Shown here: in pieces, positions 32,773-44,300 of the stretch
Layout: each line of letters begins with the position of its first letter
Position numbering within the stretch: the stretch's first letter is position 1
Assembly (NCBI RefSeq): GCF_029784155.1
Contig: NC_073693.1
Location: 142,908,853 to 142,972,852 of the forward strand
DNA length: 64,000 bases
Source: Uranotaenia lowii
Taxonomy: Eukaryota > Arthropoda > Insecta > Diptera > Culicidae
Direction: 5' to 3'
Made by a program: the position numbers and the translations under genes
Notes under the pieces: model-generated
Databases searched by the model: none
What the model was told of the DNA's origin: nothing
The model's input: the letters and a program-made list of their open reading frames with translations, nothing else

Positions 32773-34714
32773 TTAATCATGTTTGATGTCCTTCACATGG
32801 TAGCGCCCACGCTTTCCTGTGACGACATCCTCTAACATGTACAAATTCGCTCCCAGTTTCTCCTTCACGATGGCAGCGATGAACTTCGGATCCAGCTTCT
32901 TGTTTATATGGTCCGCCTTCGACGATAGTACAAACGAACGACGCCATACTAGCTCGCCTGGTTGGAACGAGACAATCCGCTTTCGTAGATCGTAGCGTTC
33001 CTTCGTTTTCTCGTGGTTCTTCTTGATTCGCTGCTGGATGAACTTGTGAATCCTGTTGATCGTGGACAACCGCATCTCCTGCGCGACCTTTGGATCATCT
33101 GACACGTTTAAGTCTTGCTGAGTGTATAGATCCGTATGCAGCAAAAGTTCCCGGCCGAAGTTGGCGAAGTGTGGGCTGACCCCAGTGGATTCGTGCTTCG
33201 CACTGTTGATAGCGGCGGTGATGGCTGCCAGATTTTTGTCCCATTCGCGGTGATCTTCCTCCAGCAAGGAACGAATACATGTAATGAGAACTCTGTTTAC
33301 CCGCTCGGCGTTGTTGACCTGCGGTGCGTAGAATGCTGTCTTCATGTGGATGATGTTGTGACGGCTAAGCAGCGCTCGAAAGACTTGTGACTCGAACTGC
33401 TTCCCGTTATCCGACAGTACTATCCTCGGCCTAGAGAATTTCAGGAAGACCTTTTCCTCGAGAAATTCGACCATCTTGGTTGAATCGGCTGCCCGCATCG
33501 GGTGGGCAATGACGTATTTGGTTATCCAGTCGACGATGACCAGAAGAACTGTGTTGCCCTTCTTGGATCTTGTCAGCGGTCCGACGAAGTCGATGGATAT
33601 TAACTCCCACGGCAGCTTTGCTGGCTTAAGTTTCCCCATCTGCGGCATCATTTGCTTGTTGGGAGCTTTGCTGGCTTTGCACGTAGCGCAAGCCTTCACG
33701 TAACGAGCGACGGTGTCCTGCATTTTCGGCCAATAATAGTGTTGTTGAAGTTTGTGCCATGTTTTGTAGAAACCTAAGTGCGCGGCTGATGGCGAATCGT
33801 GAAAACGACGAATCAATTCTGCTCGCTCTTCCTCTGGAACGATCTTCTTCCAACGATGACTGATGACACCCATTTCGTCTTTGACTTGGCAATTCTTGTA
33901 GAGTTCTTCGTTTGCTATTCGGAAGTCTGGATACTTTCCGCCTTGATTCTGCACCTGCGTGATGAGGTTTTTGTACCATGGATCGTGTACTTGCGTGATT
34001 GAGAAGACCAATGAACAAACTATCCTGGACAGTGCGTCTGGAACGATGTTACAGCTGCCTTTCCTGTATCGTATCTCAAAATCGAACGCGTTGAGCCTCA
34101 ACAACCACCTGCTCATGAGGGCCGTAGGATTCTTCAAGGTCTTCAGGTAACTGAGGGCGGAATGGTCACAGTAGACCACAAAGCGTACTCCTTCGACGTA
34201 GCCACGGAACTTCTCAATTGCTCGTATCACGGCCAGGCATTCCTTCTCCGTTACGGTGTATTTCCTTTCCGATGAAGAGAGTTTTTGTGAAAAATAGCAG
34301 ATTGGATGTTCGTCTCCGTCGATTGTCTGCGTCAACACGGCTCCAATTGCCATATCGCTGGCATCGCAAGAGATAGAAAATGTCTTCGTATAGTCCGGCA
34401 TGGCTAAGACCGGAGCTGTTACTAGGGCTGACTTGAGTTTTAGAAAAGATTCCTCGGCTGCTGCTGTCCAACGAAACTTCGTTTTGGTTTTCGTAAGCTC
34501 GGTGATGGGAGCGGCAATACGGGAGAAATCGGAGATGAAACGACGGTACCACCCACACATTCCCAGAAACCGTTGGACTTCCTTTCTGGTTGTAGGTACG
34601 GGGAATTTGACAATACACTCTACTTTCTCGTCGTCCACCTTCCAGCCTCCTTCGCTGAGAATATAACCGAGATACTTTATCTGCTGGCGACAAAACTTGG
34701 ACTTCTCGGCCGAA
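32773..34714 (-). CDS. pol: TE3 pol, 3' part (end of RT, RNase H, integrase)
   Basis: This is the C-terminal portion of the TE3 polyprotein, cut off from the rest by TE2. It continues the reverse transcriptase frame left at 48458. Numbering from the internal Met at 34638, the RNase H core Asp is at 92 (CDASD). The integrase zinc residues are H280, H287, C317 and C320, and the catalytic triad is D350, D410, E445. The frame is open to a stop at 32773. Without the insertion it would be intact, so the break is by insertion rather than decay. Pol ends without an envelope gene. Confidence 0.92.
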
Positions 34715-34718
34715 ATAG

Positions 34719-36425
34719 TGTAAGGATGGTCCGACCAGGATCCAAGCAGAGAAGACTCCCTGAATCAAACCTCAGGGTCGGCTCCAATCTACCGCGTCAG
34801 TAGCCAAGAAAATATTTATCTTTCCCAAATAAACTCCCCACTTCAACCCCGAACTATGAGCTGATATGGTTCCTGCCCAGCATTACCCAACCAACATAAG
34901 AAAACGGTAACTGTCCTACCTTTGACGGGCTCACACAGCTCACGGCCGTCCTAGGCGTGTACACAGGTTGTGGTGATGGTTGCGTTCACAGCAGGAAGGC
35001 CTTCCTACTAACGTAGAACAGGGTGTTGCAGAACTCTTAATCCGGGTGAAGGTCGTAGTTTGAACTCAAGCCAAAACTTAAGGGGTTCTGGGTGATCTGA
35101 TTTTACACTTATTCTGGAAGAATCACCAAGCAACATCAGCAACGGAAGCACTTCACTCTCACTCTGGTATATTTCGCACAATGGCGTCTTTTCCATCCGT
35201 TCATGTGCCCCTTATTCCGGACCCTTATTTTTCCTCATCCTTTCCCCCCCATCGTGACCTGTCATCGCCGCCATCATCGCGGCTCAATCTCAGTTATTCG
35301 CCATCTAGTTGTGGAGTTGTAGTTTTGGTGTTCTCCGATAGTAGGCGGGCACGCGATGGTTTTTATGGAGTTGTGTGCTGTCGTCTGTTTGTTGGTTGAT
35401 TGTGAGAAGTCTTTTTTGGTACGGTTAACCCTTTCCTTCCCACGAGGTTTTTCAAGTTTTAAAAATAGAAATATTGATTTACAGCTGAAGTTCTAGAACA
35501 AAAGATGCATAATTTAAGCTTACTTTAATGATCCAATTGATAAATTTGGGTTTTGAGGTGGATCATATGTGCTCCATTGGGAAGATAACAACACATAGTG
35601 TGCAAATGAAAAACCGGAAACAATTGCAAAAAAACATTGAATTTCATCACTTCATTGATCACAAACTAAAATGATCCTATTTGATAAAAATCTTCTTTGG
35701 TGTACGCATCCCTCGAAAGTCTATTTATTGAAATATTTGAAATTTTCATTTTTGCCTTGAACAATGGCCGCCATGACACTTTTCGCAAGGAAAACAAAAC
35801 ATGCAGTTTTTCGAGAAAATCACGAACTTTTACAAATATTTGGAGACATGTGGTCATTTAAGAAGATGAAATCACTATCCTGAAGCGATTTTTTTGGTTG
35901 ATGAAAAGATTTTCATGAGTATTGATGAGAAGCATCACAAGAAGAAAAGTACGTTTTGTTCCCAGTGTATCACCAGGGATCCACTTTACTTACTCAAAAA
36001 TTTATATGTTTTAGTTGAAATCTAAGTAAACCATCAATTGATTCTGCTTGCATATGCAACCTTCTGCACGTCAGTATTTTTATTTGAGGGAAATTATAAA
36101 AACTTGTCAAGTTATTGAACAACAAATGACGACTTGATTTAAATTCGAAAAAAATCCGACTTTTTTGCAGCTTTCGATCTGCCAAGCAAAACCTAGCGAA
36201 CCGAATTTCTTCAAATTTCGTGCAATGTTTCTTCACTCATATCTACACATTCGGTGAAAAAATGGTGTTGATCCAAAGCGCTCAGTTCAAGTGCGAGCTG
36301 TGCAAAGTTGTGGATCACCTGTGCTACCATGGGAAGGAAAGGGTTAAACACCCTCTTGGTCACCTTTGACAATTCGGACAAAGGCCTCCCACAATCTTGA
36401 ACCCCAATCGAACTTACTCGTTACA
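34719..36425 (-). repeat. TE2 3' LTR (left copy) interrupted by a piggyBac-like MITE
   Basis: The total is 1707 bp. Removing the 915-bp insertion and one TTAA leaves exactly 788 bp, the length of the right LTR. It begins TGTAAGG and ends GTTACA on the plus strand. Confidence 0.94.
35429..36343. mobile_element. 915-bp piggyBac-like MITE, TTAA target duplication
   Basis: Perfect 14-bp TIRs, CCCTTTCCTTCCCA and its inverse, are flanked by TTAA (35425-35428 and 36344-36347). The other LTR of TE2 has a single TTAA at the same point, which proves the insertion. TTAA targeting and a CCC start are the hallmarks of piggyBac. The interior has no transposase, so it depends on a partner elsewhere. Confidence 0.93.
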
Positions 36426-37189
36426 CTCTCCCACAGCACGGGTGAAAAAATGGTAGTAGCTACCATTTTTTCTACATTACCACACCGACCCAATTAACGT
36501 AACGCGTCCTCTGAACCGTCTTGAATGAAATCGACACCACACTGGGACACAGCGCAATTTAAAAATATGGTTTGACCCGCAATGCTCTAAGAATTCCGTC
36601 TCTGATCCGAATAATCACACTCAAAAGGAACTATCGTAAGTCGGGGTCATATGGCTTCATCATTGCTAAAAGCAACTCCGCGCTGTCTTAAGGGTTTTTC
36701 CTTCTACTGACCATCAACATCTTTCGATTCCGGTCTCCAGCGATCTTACAGTTCAAATTTCAGTCCCCCTACTGTAAAAAAATGAACTACTCTATTCATA
36801 GCAACTTTTTATCATACTCACAGTAAATAAATAAACGTACAATTGGGGAATTATATTAATTTATTTAACTCCGGAACCTTTAATTTTCGACATAACGTGA
36901 CTTTACTGTACGACGGGGTGCGTTCAGATTCCCTTTTTTTAACAACGTTCAACTGATCGTTTTAACGATATATTTTCTTCTGTTTTGGTGGGTGTGGGTT
37001 GGAACTGTCAAACATAGTGCATGCGCATATACCGAACTAGGATGTCTGAACTATCAGGAAATTGTAAGCAATGTGGTAAGAACTGGATAAATCATCAAAC
37101 TTTCGGAGAGATTTCAGTCCTTTTGAAGTGAAGTATGCCGTAAAATTGTGTAACATTGCATTGAAGACTGTTTGGTCAATAAATCACTC
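36426..37189 (-). other. TE2 3' non-coding region with hairpin
   Basis: The segment next to the 3' LTR starts, in element orientation, with a short purine-rich tract (GTGGGAGAG) that could serve as the polypurine primer. A perfect 13-bp hairpin around a 3-nt loop lies at 36444-36472 (arm GAAAAAATGGTAG). No coding frame is supported. Confidence 0.6.
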
Positions 37190-37589
37190 CACCCGATAGG
37201 AAATTTGACAGTTGAAAAATTTCGCCGTTCACATATTTAGTTGGGTGCCGATTTAGTCTGGCTACGAATCACCCTACTAAATCAATGACCCTATTTAGTA
37301 TGCCGATTAATCGGGCTACGCTTGAATATGAAATAGGTGCCATACTAAATCGGCTGATGAGTAGGCTCACACAATTACGCATGATTTGGTAGCACAATAA
37401 GTTGATCGACGTAATCGGGGGGGATAGGTCAATTTAGTAGGTTTTCGTAGGACTCTATTTAGTTGGCAAACTTTAAGCCTATTTAGTATGGAATGGTCAT
37501 AACTGAATTAGTTTTTGACATGTGTTGTGTGATGGAGTTCATCGAAGGGAAAGCTTGGCTCATGATTCGTCAGTGCTCATCAGCAGTTT

Positions 37590-37985
37590 GTTCGAGTGGC
37601 GAGCGGGTTTCTATCGGTTCCGTCATGACGACGTCAACCTGACCAAGCTCCCGGACGTTTGCCGGGCATGCCTGAAGCCGTAATCGAAGGTGTTCATGAT
37701 TCCGATGGAGGCATCGCTGACGACGCCCTCACCGTTGTCCAGTTTCTGGATGAGGTGCCGGAGGTGAGTTGATGGAATAAAAATTTATTTTGGAAAATAG
37801 TTTGATTGTTTTCTTCTTATTTCAATAGAAAAACATTCAGCTCTCGAAATCCGTTTGTACCGGTTGGGTGAAGGAGCTGGAACGGATTTCCACTTTCAGG
37901 TGCGAGCTGCTGTTGAGTCAGAAGTTAACGGAAGCCTTGGTAGATCGTTGGAGTTTTGCAGTGCTTGGATGGCAAGCTTCTCCAC
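37590..37985 (+). pseudogene. decayed ZAD-type zinc-finger gene fragment with intron
   Basis: An exon ends at a GTGAGT donor (37764). The intron 37764-37828 is 65 nt and ends ATTTCAATAG. Exon 1 carries LPDVCRACLKP (37648-37680) followed by a stop; an overlapping +1 frame continues as TVVQFLDEVPE to the donor. Exon 2 reads on with SVCTGWVKELERISTFRCEL. The spacing of VCRACL and SVCxxW..ELxxxxxFR resembles the ZAD domain of insect zinc-finger transcription factors, with the fourth cysteine replaced by Trp. Frameshift, stop and lost Cys indicate a pseudogene. The ZAD call is from pattern only. Confidence 0.5.
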
Positions 37986-38189
37986 AGGACATGTCATTTC
38001 CCGACCGGCTACTGTAGGATGCTAGGTCAAAGATTCCGGCATCCTCATTGCCGAATGAGCCAGTTTTCAGGTTCGTGCCTCCACCATCAGGCTACCTGCC
38101 AAAAATTTACTTCGCCAACCACCTACATTTTTACTACAGAAAAATAAAAATACCTCTACTGGACTTGCTCAGAGATACGAAAATGAACC

Positions 38190-38660
38190 ATTTACATAAA
38201 TCGCCCTATTTAGTCAGATGGAACTTTTGCGGTCAATCAATCCGGCTATTTAGTCGGATTGAGTTGGGTGGTAGGAAGAAAAATCAATTTTTAAGGTCAA
38301 TCAATCCGGCTATTAAGTACGATTGGGTAGGGTGGTAAGAAAAAAATCGATATTGGCGGTCAATCAATTCAGCTATTTAGTCGGATTGCGTAGGGTGGTA
38401 GGGAGAAAAATCCATTTTAACGGTCAATCAATCCGTCTATTTAGTACGATTTGGTAGGGTGGTAGAAAAACAGTCGATTTTTGTGGTCAATCAATTCTGC
38501 TATTTAGTCGGATTGAGTTGGGTGGTACAAAGAAAAATCTATTTTTGCTGTCAATCAATCCGGCTATTTAGTACGATTGGGTAGGGTGGTAGGAAAAACA
38601 TCGATTTTTGAGGCCAATCAATTCTGCTATTCAGTCGGATTGAGTCGGGTGGTTAATACT
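38190..38660. repeat. ~60-bp tandem repeat inside TIR element copy 1
   Basis: About eight units of roughly 60 bp, each with GGTCAATCAAT[CT], CTATTTAGT and GGGTGGTA. The same array occurs at about 39986-40456 in copy 2. Units alternate between GTCGGATT and GTACGATT variants. Confidence 0.8.
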
Positions 38661-38987
38661 AAATAGCTCGTTTGATACCCCTATTAAATAGCTGAACGTC
38701 GAAAATCTCATCAACTTTATCGACCTACTAATCAGGCGATTAAGTCGGTTCCTACACAATCATGCTACTCATCACCCTATTTGATAGGCCTACGAAATCG
38801 GCTTACTAATCGGCTGATGCCCAGCAAAAACTCTGATAAGCGACGTTGCAACAATAGGCCGATTAGTATGATCGAAAATCGGCCGACGCACCCTTCGCGA
38901 GCCGACTAAGTATGATGAATAGTAGGGTGTATTTCCTATCGGGCAGTGGAATGTTCTCTCTTTTGTTTTGATGCCTTCGAGTTTAAT

Positions 38988-40739
38988 CCCGATAGGAAAT
39001 TTGACAGTTGAAAAATTTCGCCGTTCACATATTTAGTTGGGTGCCGATTTAGTCTGGCTACGAATCACCCTACTAAATCAATGACCCTATTTAGTATGCC
39101 GATTAATCGGGCTACGCTTGAATATGAAATAGGTGCCATACTAAATCGGCTGATGAGTAGGCTCACACAATTACGCATGATTTGGTAGCACAATAAGTTG
39201 ATCGACGTAATCGGGGGGGATAGGTCAATTTAGTAGGTTTTCGTAGGACTCTATTTAGTTGGCAAACTTTAAGCCTATTTAGTATGGAATGGTCATAACT
39301 GAATTAGTTTTTGACATGTGTTGTGTGATGGAGTTCATCGAAGGGAAAGCTTGGCTCATGATTCGTCAGTGCTCATCAGCAGTTTGTTCGAGTGGCGAGC
39401 GGGTTTCTATCGGTTCCGTCATGACGACGTCAACCTGACCAAGCTCCCGGACGTTTGCCGGGCATGCCTGAAGCCGTAATCGAAGGTGTTCATGATTCCG
39501 ATGGAGGCATCGCTGACGACGCCCTCACCGTTGTCCAGTTTCTGGATGAGGTGCCGGAGGTGAGTTGATGGAATAAAAATTTATTTTGGAAAATAGTTTG
39601 ATTGTTTTCTTCTTATTTCAATAGAAAAACATTCAGCTCTCGAAATCCGTTTGTACCGGTTGGGTGAAGGAGCTGGAACGGATTTCCACTTTCAGGTGCG
39701 AGCTGCTGTTGAGTCAGAAGTTAACGGAAGCCTTGGTAGATCGTTGGAGTTTTGCAGTGCTTGGATGGCAAGCTTCTCCACAGGACATGTCATTTCCCGA
39801 CCGGCTACTGTAGGATGCTAGGTCAAAGATTCCGGCATCCTCATTGCCGAATGAGCCAGTTTTCAGGTTCGTGCCTCCACCATCAGGCTACCTGCCAAAA
39901 ATTTACTTCGCCAACCACCTACATTTTTACTACAGAAAAATAAAAATACCTCTACTGGACTTGCTCAGAGATACGAAAATGAACCATTTACATAAATCGC
40001 CCTATTTAGTCGGATGGAACTTTTGCGGTCAATCAATCCGGCTATTTAGTCGGATTGAGTTGGGTGGTAGGAAGAAAAATCAATTTTTAAGGTCAATCAA
40101 TCCGGCTATTAAGTACGATTGGGTAGGGTGGTAAGAAAAAAATCGATATTGGCGGTCAATCAATTCAGCTATTTAGTCGGATTGCGTAGGGTGGTAGGGA
40201 GAAAAATCCATTTTAACGGTCAATCAATCCGTCTATTTAGTACGATTTGGTAGGGTGGTAGAAAAACAGTCGATTTTTGTGGTCAATCAATTCTGCTATT
40301 TAGTCGGATTGAGTTGGGTGGTACAAAGAAAAATCTATTTTTGCTGTCAATCAATCCGGCTATTTAGTACGATTGGGTAGGGTGGTAGGAAAAACATCGA
40401 TTTTTGAGGCCAATCAATTCTGCTATTCAGTCGGATTGAGTCGGGTGGTTAATACTAAATAGCTCGTTTGATACCCCTATTAAATAGCTGAACGTCGAAA
40501 ATCTCATCAACTTTATCGACCTACTAATCAGGCGATTAAGTCGGTTCCTACACAATCATGCTACTCATCACCCTATTTGATAGGCCTACGAAATCGGCTT
40601 ACTAATCGGCTGATGCCCAGCAAAAACTCTGATAAGCGACGTTGCAACAATAGGCCGATTAGTATGATCGAAAATCGGCCGACGCACCCTTCGCGAGCCG
40701 ACTAAGTATGATGAATAGTAGGGTGTATTTCCTATCGGG
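38988..40739 (+). mobile_element. 1752-bp TIR element (CCCGATAGGAAAT), copy 2
   Basis: Same length and orientation as copy 1, with very few differences (for example cagatgg in copy 1 and cggatgg in copy 2 near 40012). The flanks are AT on both sides (38986-38987 and 40740-40741), different from copy 1, so the two are separate insertions 44 bp apart rather than a simple tandem duplication. It contains the same ZAD-like fragment and repeat array. Confidence 0.88.
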
Positions 40740-40741
40740 AT

Positions 40742-41374
40742 GTTGTTGTTTTTTTTTGTAGGGGTTGGCGATGACTAGTAAGGCGGGAGATATGTTACTC
40801 ATCTCGCTGATTACATGTTCGGTATGTTTTTTTTTTTCACGGCGGGTCAACCGGTGCAAATCATGAATGCAGTTTTTGGTGTAAGATGACCGTGGTGGCC
40901 TCTGCTGACATTATGATCACATTTATGGCCGAGATGCCCCCCTCGATAATACCGGTAAGTGTTATTTGATAAAGTTATCCAAAGAAAGATTGTAGGTTCC
41001 TTTCAGGGTTTTATTTTGTTGAAAATTAATCGTAATTGATTCAGGAGCGTGTTTTCGCTGTTTTTCGGCTATCCGTTTCCCAGAAACCAATTTTTTTGGT
41101 TTTTTCTAGATTCCTGGTTAAACTGAGTGTAAGATTAAAATCTGGATTTCGGTGAACTGGAAACTTCTGGCGGGTTTAACTTACATCTAGCTCTCATTCA
41201 ATGCTTATGATTACCCCTTATTATTATTCAAGATTCCCTGGAGATACTGTTGTAAAAATTAGGATATTTATTGCGTTCTTTTTTTCATCGGGGCCTTGAC
41301 CGAACATGCCTAACCGGATAAGTGGCCGTTCGCTTCAGGAAAGTTGATTAGTTTGAAGAATTTTTTTTTTTAAA
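40742..41374 (-). other. TE2 region downstream of pol
   Basis: Non-coding stretch between the pol stop and the second TIR element. No envelope frame or RNA gene is seen. Confidence 0.5.
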
Positions 41375-44300
41375 TTATGGTCTTAAATCTGCGGCAGAAA
41401 ATACTCCCAATTGCTTGCCTTGTAAATCCTCTACGGCGTACGAACTGGTACCTTTTCGAGCCGTTATCACGCATGGTGTATAGACAGGTCCTAGTTTGGC
41501 GTTGAACGCGTTGCCAGCAGAAGATTGACGGAATGTTCGTTTGAATACTCGTTGGCCCACGTCAAAAGTAGGTGAATATCTACGGTGACGCAGGTCATAC
41601 GTCCTCTTAGTGGTTTCGTGGGTTTTCGCTAAGTTTCTACGAACTAACTCCCACACTTGGTGGTGTACAACCTTCATCCTTTCGTCTCGTTCTTTCTCGG
41701 TCCATACCTTACCAGGTTCGTGCGTGTGGTCGGACCCGCGTGTGATTATCTCACTACCGAAAATGATTCGGTGAGGTGTGAAGCAGGTTGAAGAGTGAGT
41801 AGTGTTATTCAACACGAACTCAATCTCTGAAATTTTTGAATCCCATGTGCGTTGATTATCTCTTGCGTAGGAGCGCATCATCGCGTTGATAGTGCGGTTA
41901 AGGCGTTCAGCAGGGTTCGCTTGGCTTCTATGCCGAGCGTTTGCCCAATGCTGTACCTCGTATTTCAAGAGCAGCGATTGAAATTCTTTTGAAAGAAAAG
42001 TTGATGCGTTATCGGATATTATAAATTGTGGTACCCCATGCTCTCTGAACCAGTTTTCTTCCATTGTTATACACAGGCTATGCGATGAGATCTTCTTTAC
42101 AGGGACGAGACGGCAAAGCTTCGAGAATATGTCGAGAATAACCAGCAAGTGCGCGTTACCTTGTTTACTTCGGGGCAGGCTTTGAATATAATCAATGCAT
42201 ATAATTTGAAATGGGCGATCCGTTATGCGTTGTTTACCCATCTCGGGGGCGGTTGATTGCGTTGAATGCTTGTTTTCTTTACACGACTGGCATTTAGAAA
42301 TGTGTTTTTTTAGATCGGTGTTCATTCGCGGCCAGTAGTATCGTAACTTCATGCGCTCTATGCATTTCCCAAATCCTATGTGCATTGAATTATCGTGTTG
42401 TTCCGTCATAATTTGCAATCGTAGGGATTTGGGAATGCATTGTTTCCACTGGAATGAGTAGTCTAGTACGTCTGATTTTGAAGGAACGAGCTTGTAAAGG
42501 CATCCGTTGTGAACTTTAAAATCTATGTACTTTTCGGGGTCTTGATCCACAGATTTTATCAGGTTTTTATACCAAACGTCATCAAGCGAAACATCCAGAG
42601 ATTCGATAGATCGCGACAAAGCATCAGGCACTACGTTGTCTTTGCCACGCCTATGTTTGATCTCCATGTCGAACTGCTGGAGAACTATGCTCCACCGACT
42701 AAGACGTGATGAGGACTTCCATTTTGCCCTCATGATGAATGACAGGGCTGAGGAATCCGTGATTAAGGTGAACCTGGTTCCTTCCACGTAGCAGCGAAAT
42801 TTTTCGATACAACGAAGTGCTGCAAGTCCCTCCTTCTCTGCAGCATGGTAGCTTAACTCTGCTCCTTTTAGTTTTTCTGAGTGGTAAGCAATCACTCTTT
42901 CTTCTCCCTCTATAATTTGAGTCAAAACTCCCGCCAGTGCTGTGTCACTGGCGTCAGTCTGAATGTAAAATGGAACATTAAAATCCGGGTTGGCCATGAC
43001 CGGGGCCGTTATGAGCCTCTCCTTAATTGCTCTAAAAGCTGCTTCTGCTGATTCACTCCACCGCACCCGTTTCGGTTTGTTCTTCAACAGATCGGTTAGG
43101 GGGGCGGTGAGTTCGCTGAATTTATTGATGAACCTACGGTAGTAGTTCACCATACCGAGGAATCTTCTTAATGATCTAACTGAGGAGGGGGCCTCATATC
43201 CAAGGATCGCCTGGACTCGATCTGGATTAGGCCGCAGCCCCTCTCGTGATAAAATATAACCTAAATAAGGCAGTTCATGGCAGCAGAAGTTAGACTTGCT
43301 AAGGTTTATGGATAAATTAGCATCCTTCAATCGTTTTGCGAGTTCCTTCAACCTTTCAATGTGTTCCTCAAACGTTTGACTTATGACAACGATATCGTCT
43401 AGGTATACGAAGATGTATGGTTCTAGCTCTCCATGACCTAGTACCACGTCGAGGAGCCGACAAAGGCTGGCTGGAGCGTTGACGACCCCAAAAGGACACC
43501 TTCGGTAGTTGAACAGACCCATTCCTGGAACCGAGAATGCGGTGTATTTGCGTGATTCTTGTTCCAGTGGCATCTGCAGAAACGCCTGTGTTAGGTCAAT
43601 CGTAGAGAGGAATTTGAAGGGACCAAGATGGCTTAGTATCCGGTTCTGATGGGGAAGTGGGTAAGCATCCCTTCTAGTTCGCTCGTTTAGTTTGCGAGCA
43701 TCGAGACATAGTCTGACCTCGTCACTGTTGCGCTTTTTTACCGGTACGACTGGCAACGCCCAGTCTGATGTTGAAGGTTCGATTATTCCGGCCTGTAGCA
43801 TTTCGTCTACGGCTCGATGGATCTTTTTGTGAATCTCTGGGCTCCACGGGTATGGGTTTTTTCTAATAGGGGGTGAGTTTTGAAATTCCGGGAGAATTTC
43901 TATCTTGTGTTCAATTAAGTGAGTTTCTCCGAGACTTCCCGGCTTAGCTACTAGGAACAGTTTCTTTATTTCATCCAACTCTTTCTTCTGCACCTCATTT
44001 AGTTCCTCCATTTCCTTATCAGATCGCAAGCCCGTCTGTACGTCGACGGCGTCGACTGATTGCAGTATAGTTGGCTGGATTCCAAATTCCATCCAAAAGT
44101 CGTAGCCCAGAATACATCTTCGATTCAATTGTGGAGCCACTAGTACGGGAAGTATTTTAGTTTTCCCGTTGAATGAAATTGGAATATCGACACTCCCGAT
44201 TACTTCCAGTTTCCGTCCTGCGGCGGTTTTCAGTGAGGTTGTAGAAGGTCTCAATTTTAAACGAAGATCTGAAATAAGCTTACTAGCCCCTACTCCGATT

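Larger units (their letters stand above)
37192..38943 (+). mobile_element. 1752-bp TIR element (CCCGATAGGAAAT), copy 1, with captured ZAD-like gene fragment
   Basis: The ends CCCGATAGGAAAT and ATTTCCTATCGGG are flanked by CA on both sides (37190-37191 and 38944-38945), giving a 2-bp target duplication. Much of the sequence repeats ATTTAGT/ACTAAAT motifs, and 38190-38660 holds about eight tandem copies of a ~60-bp unit starting GGTCAATCAATCCGGCTATT. The interior contains a spliced-looking coding fragment, listed separately. No transposase is seen, so it is non-autonomous. Confidence 0.88.

Noticed and set aside
38190..38660. CRISPR-like repeat array
   Set aside because: Units of about 60 bp are contiguous tandem repeats without unique spacers, in a eukaryotic transposon.
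37192..40739. A simple tandem segmental duplication
   Set aside because: Both copies have complete TIRs, and the flanking dinucleotides differ (CA and AT), so two independent insertions fit better.
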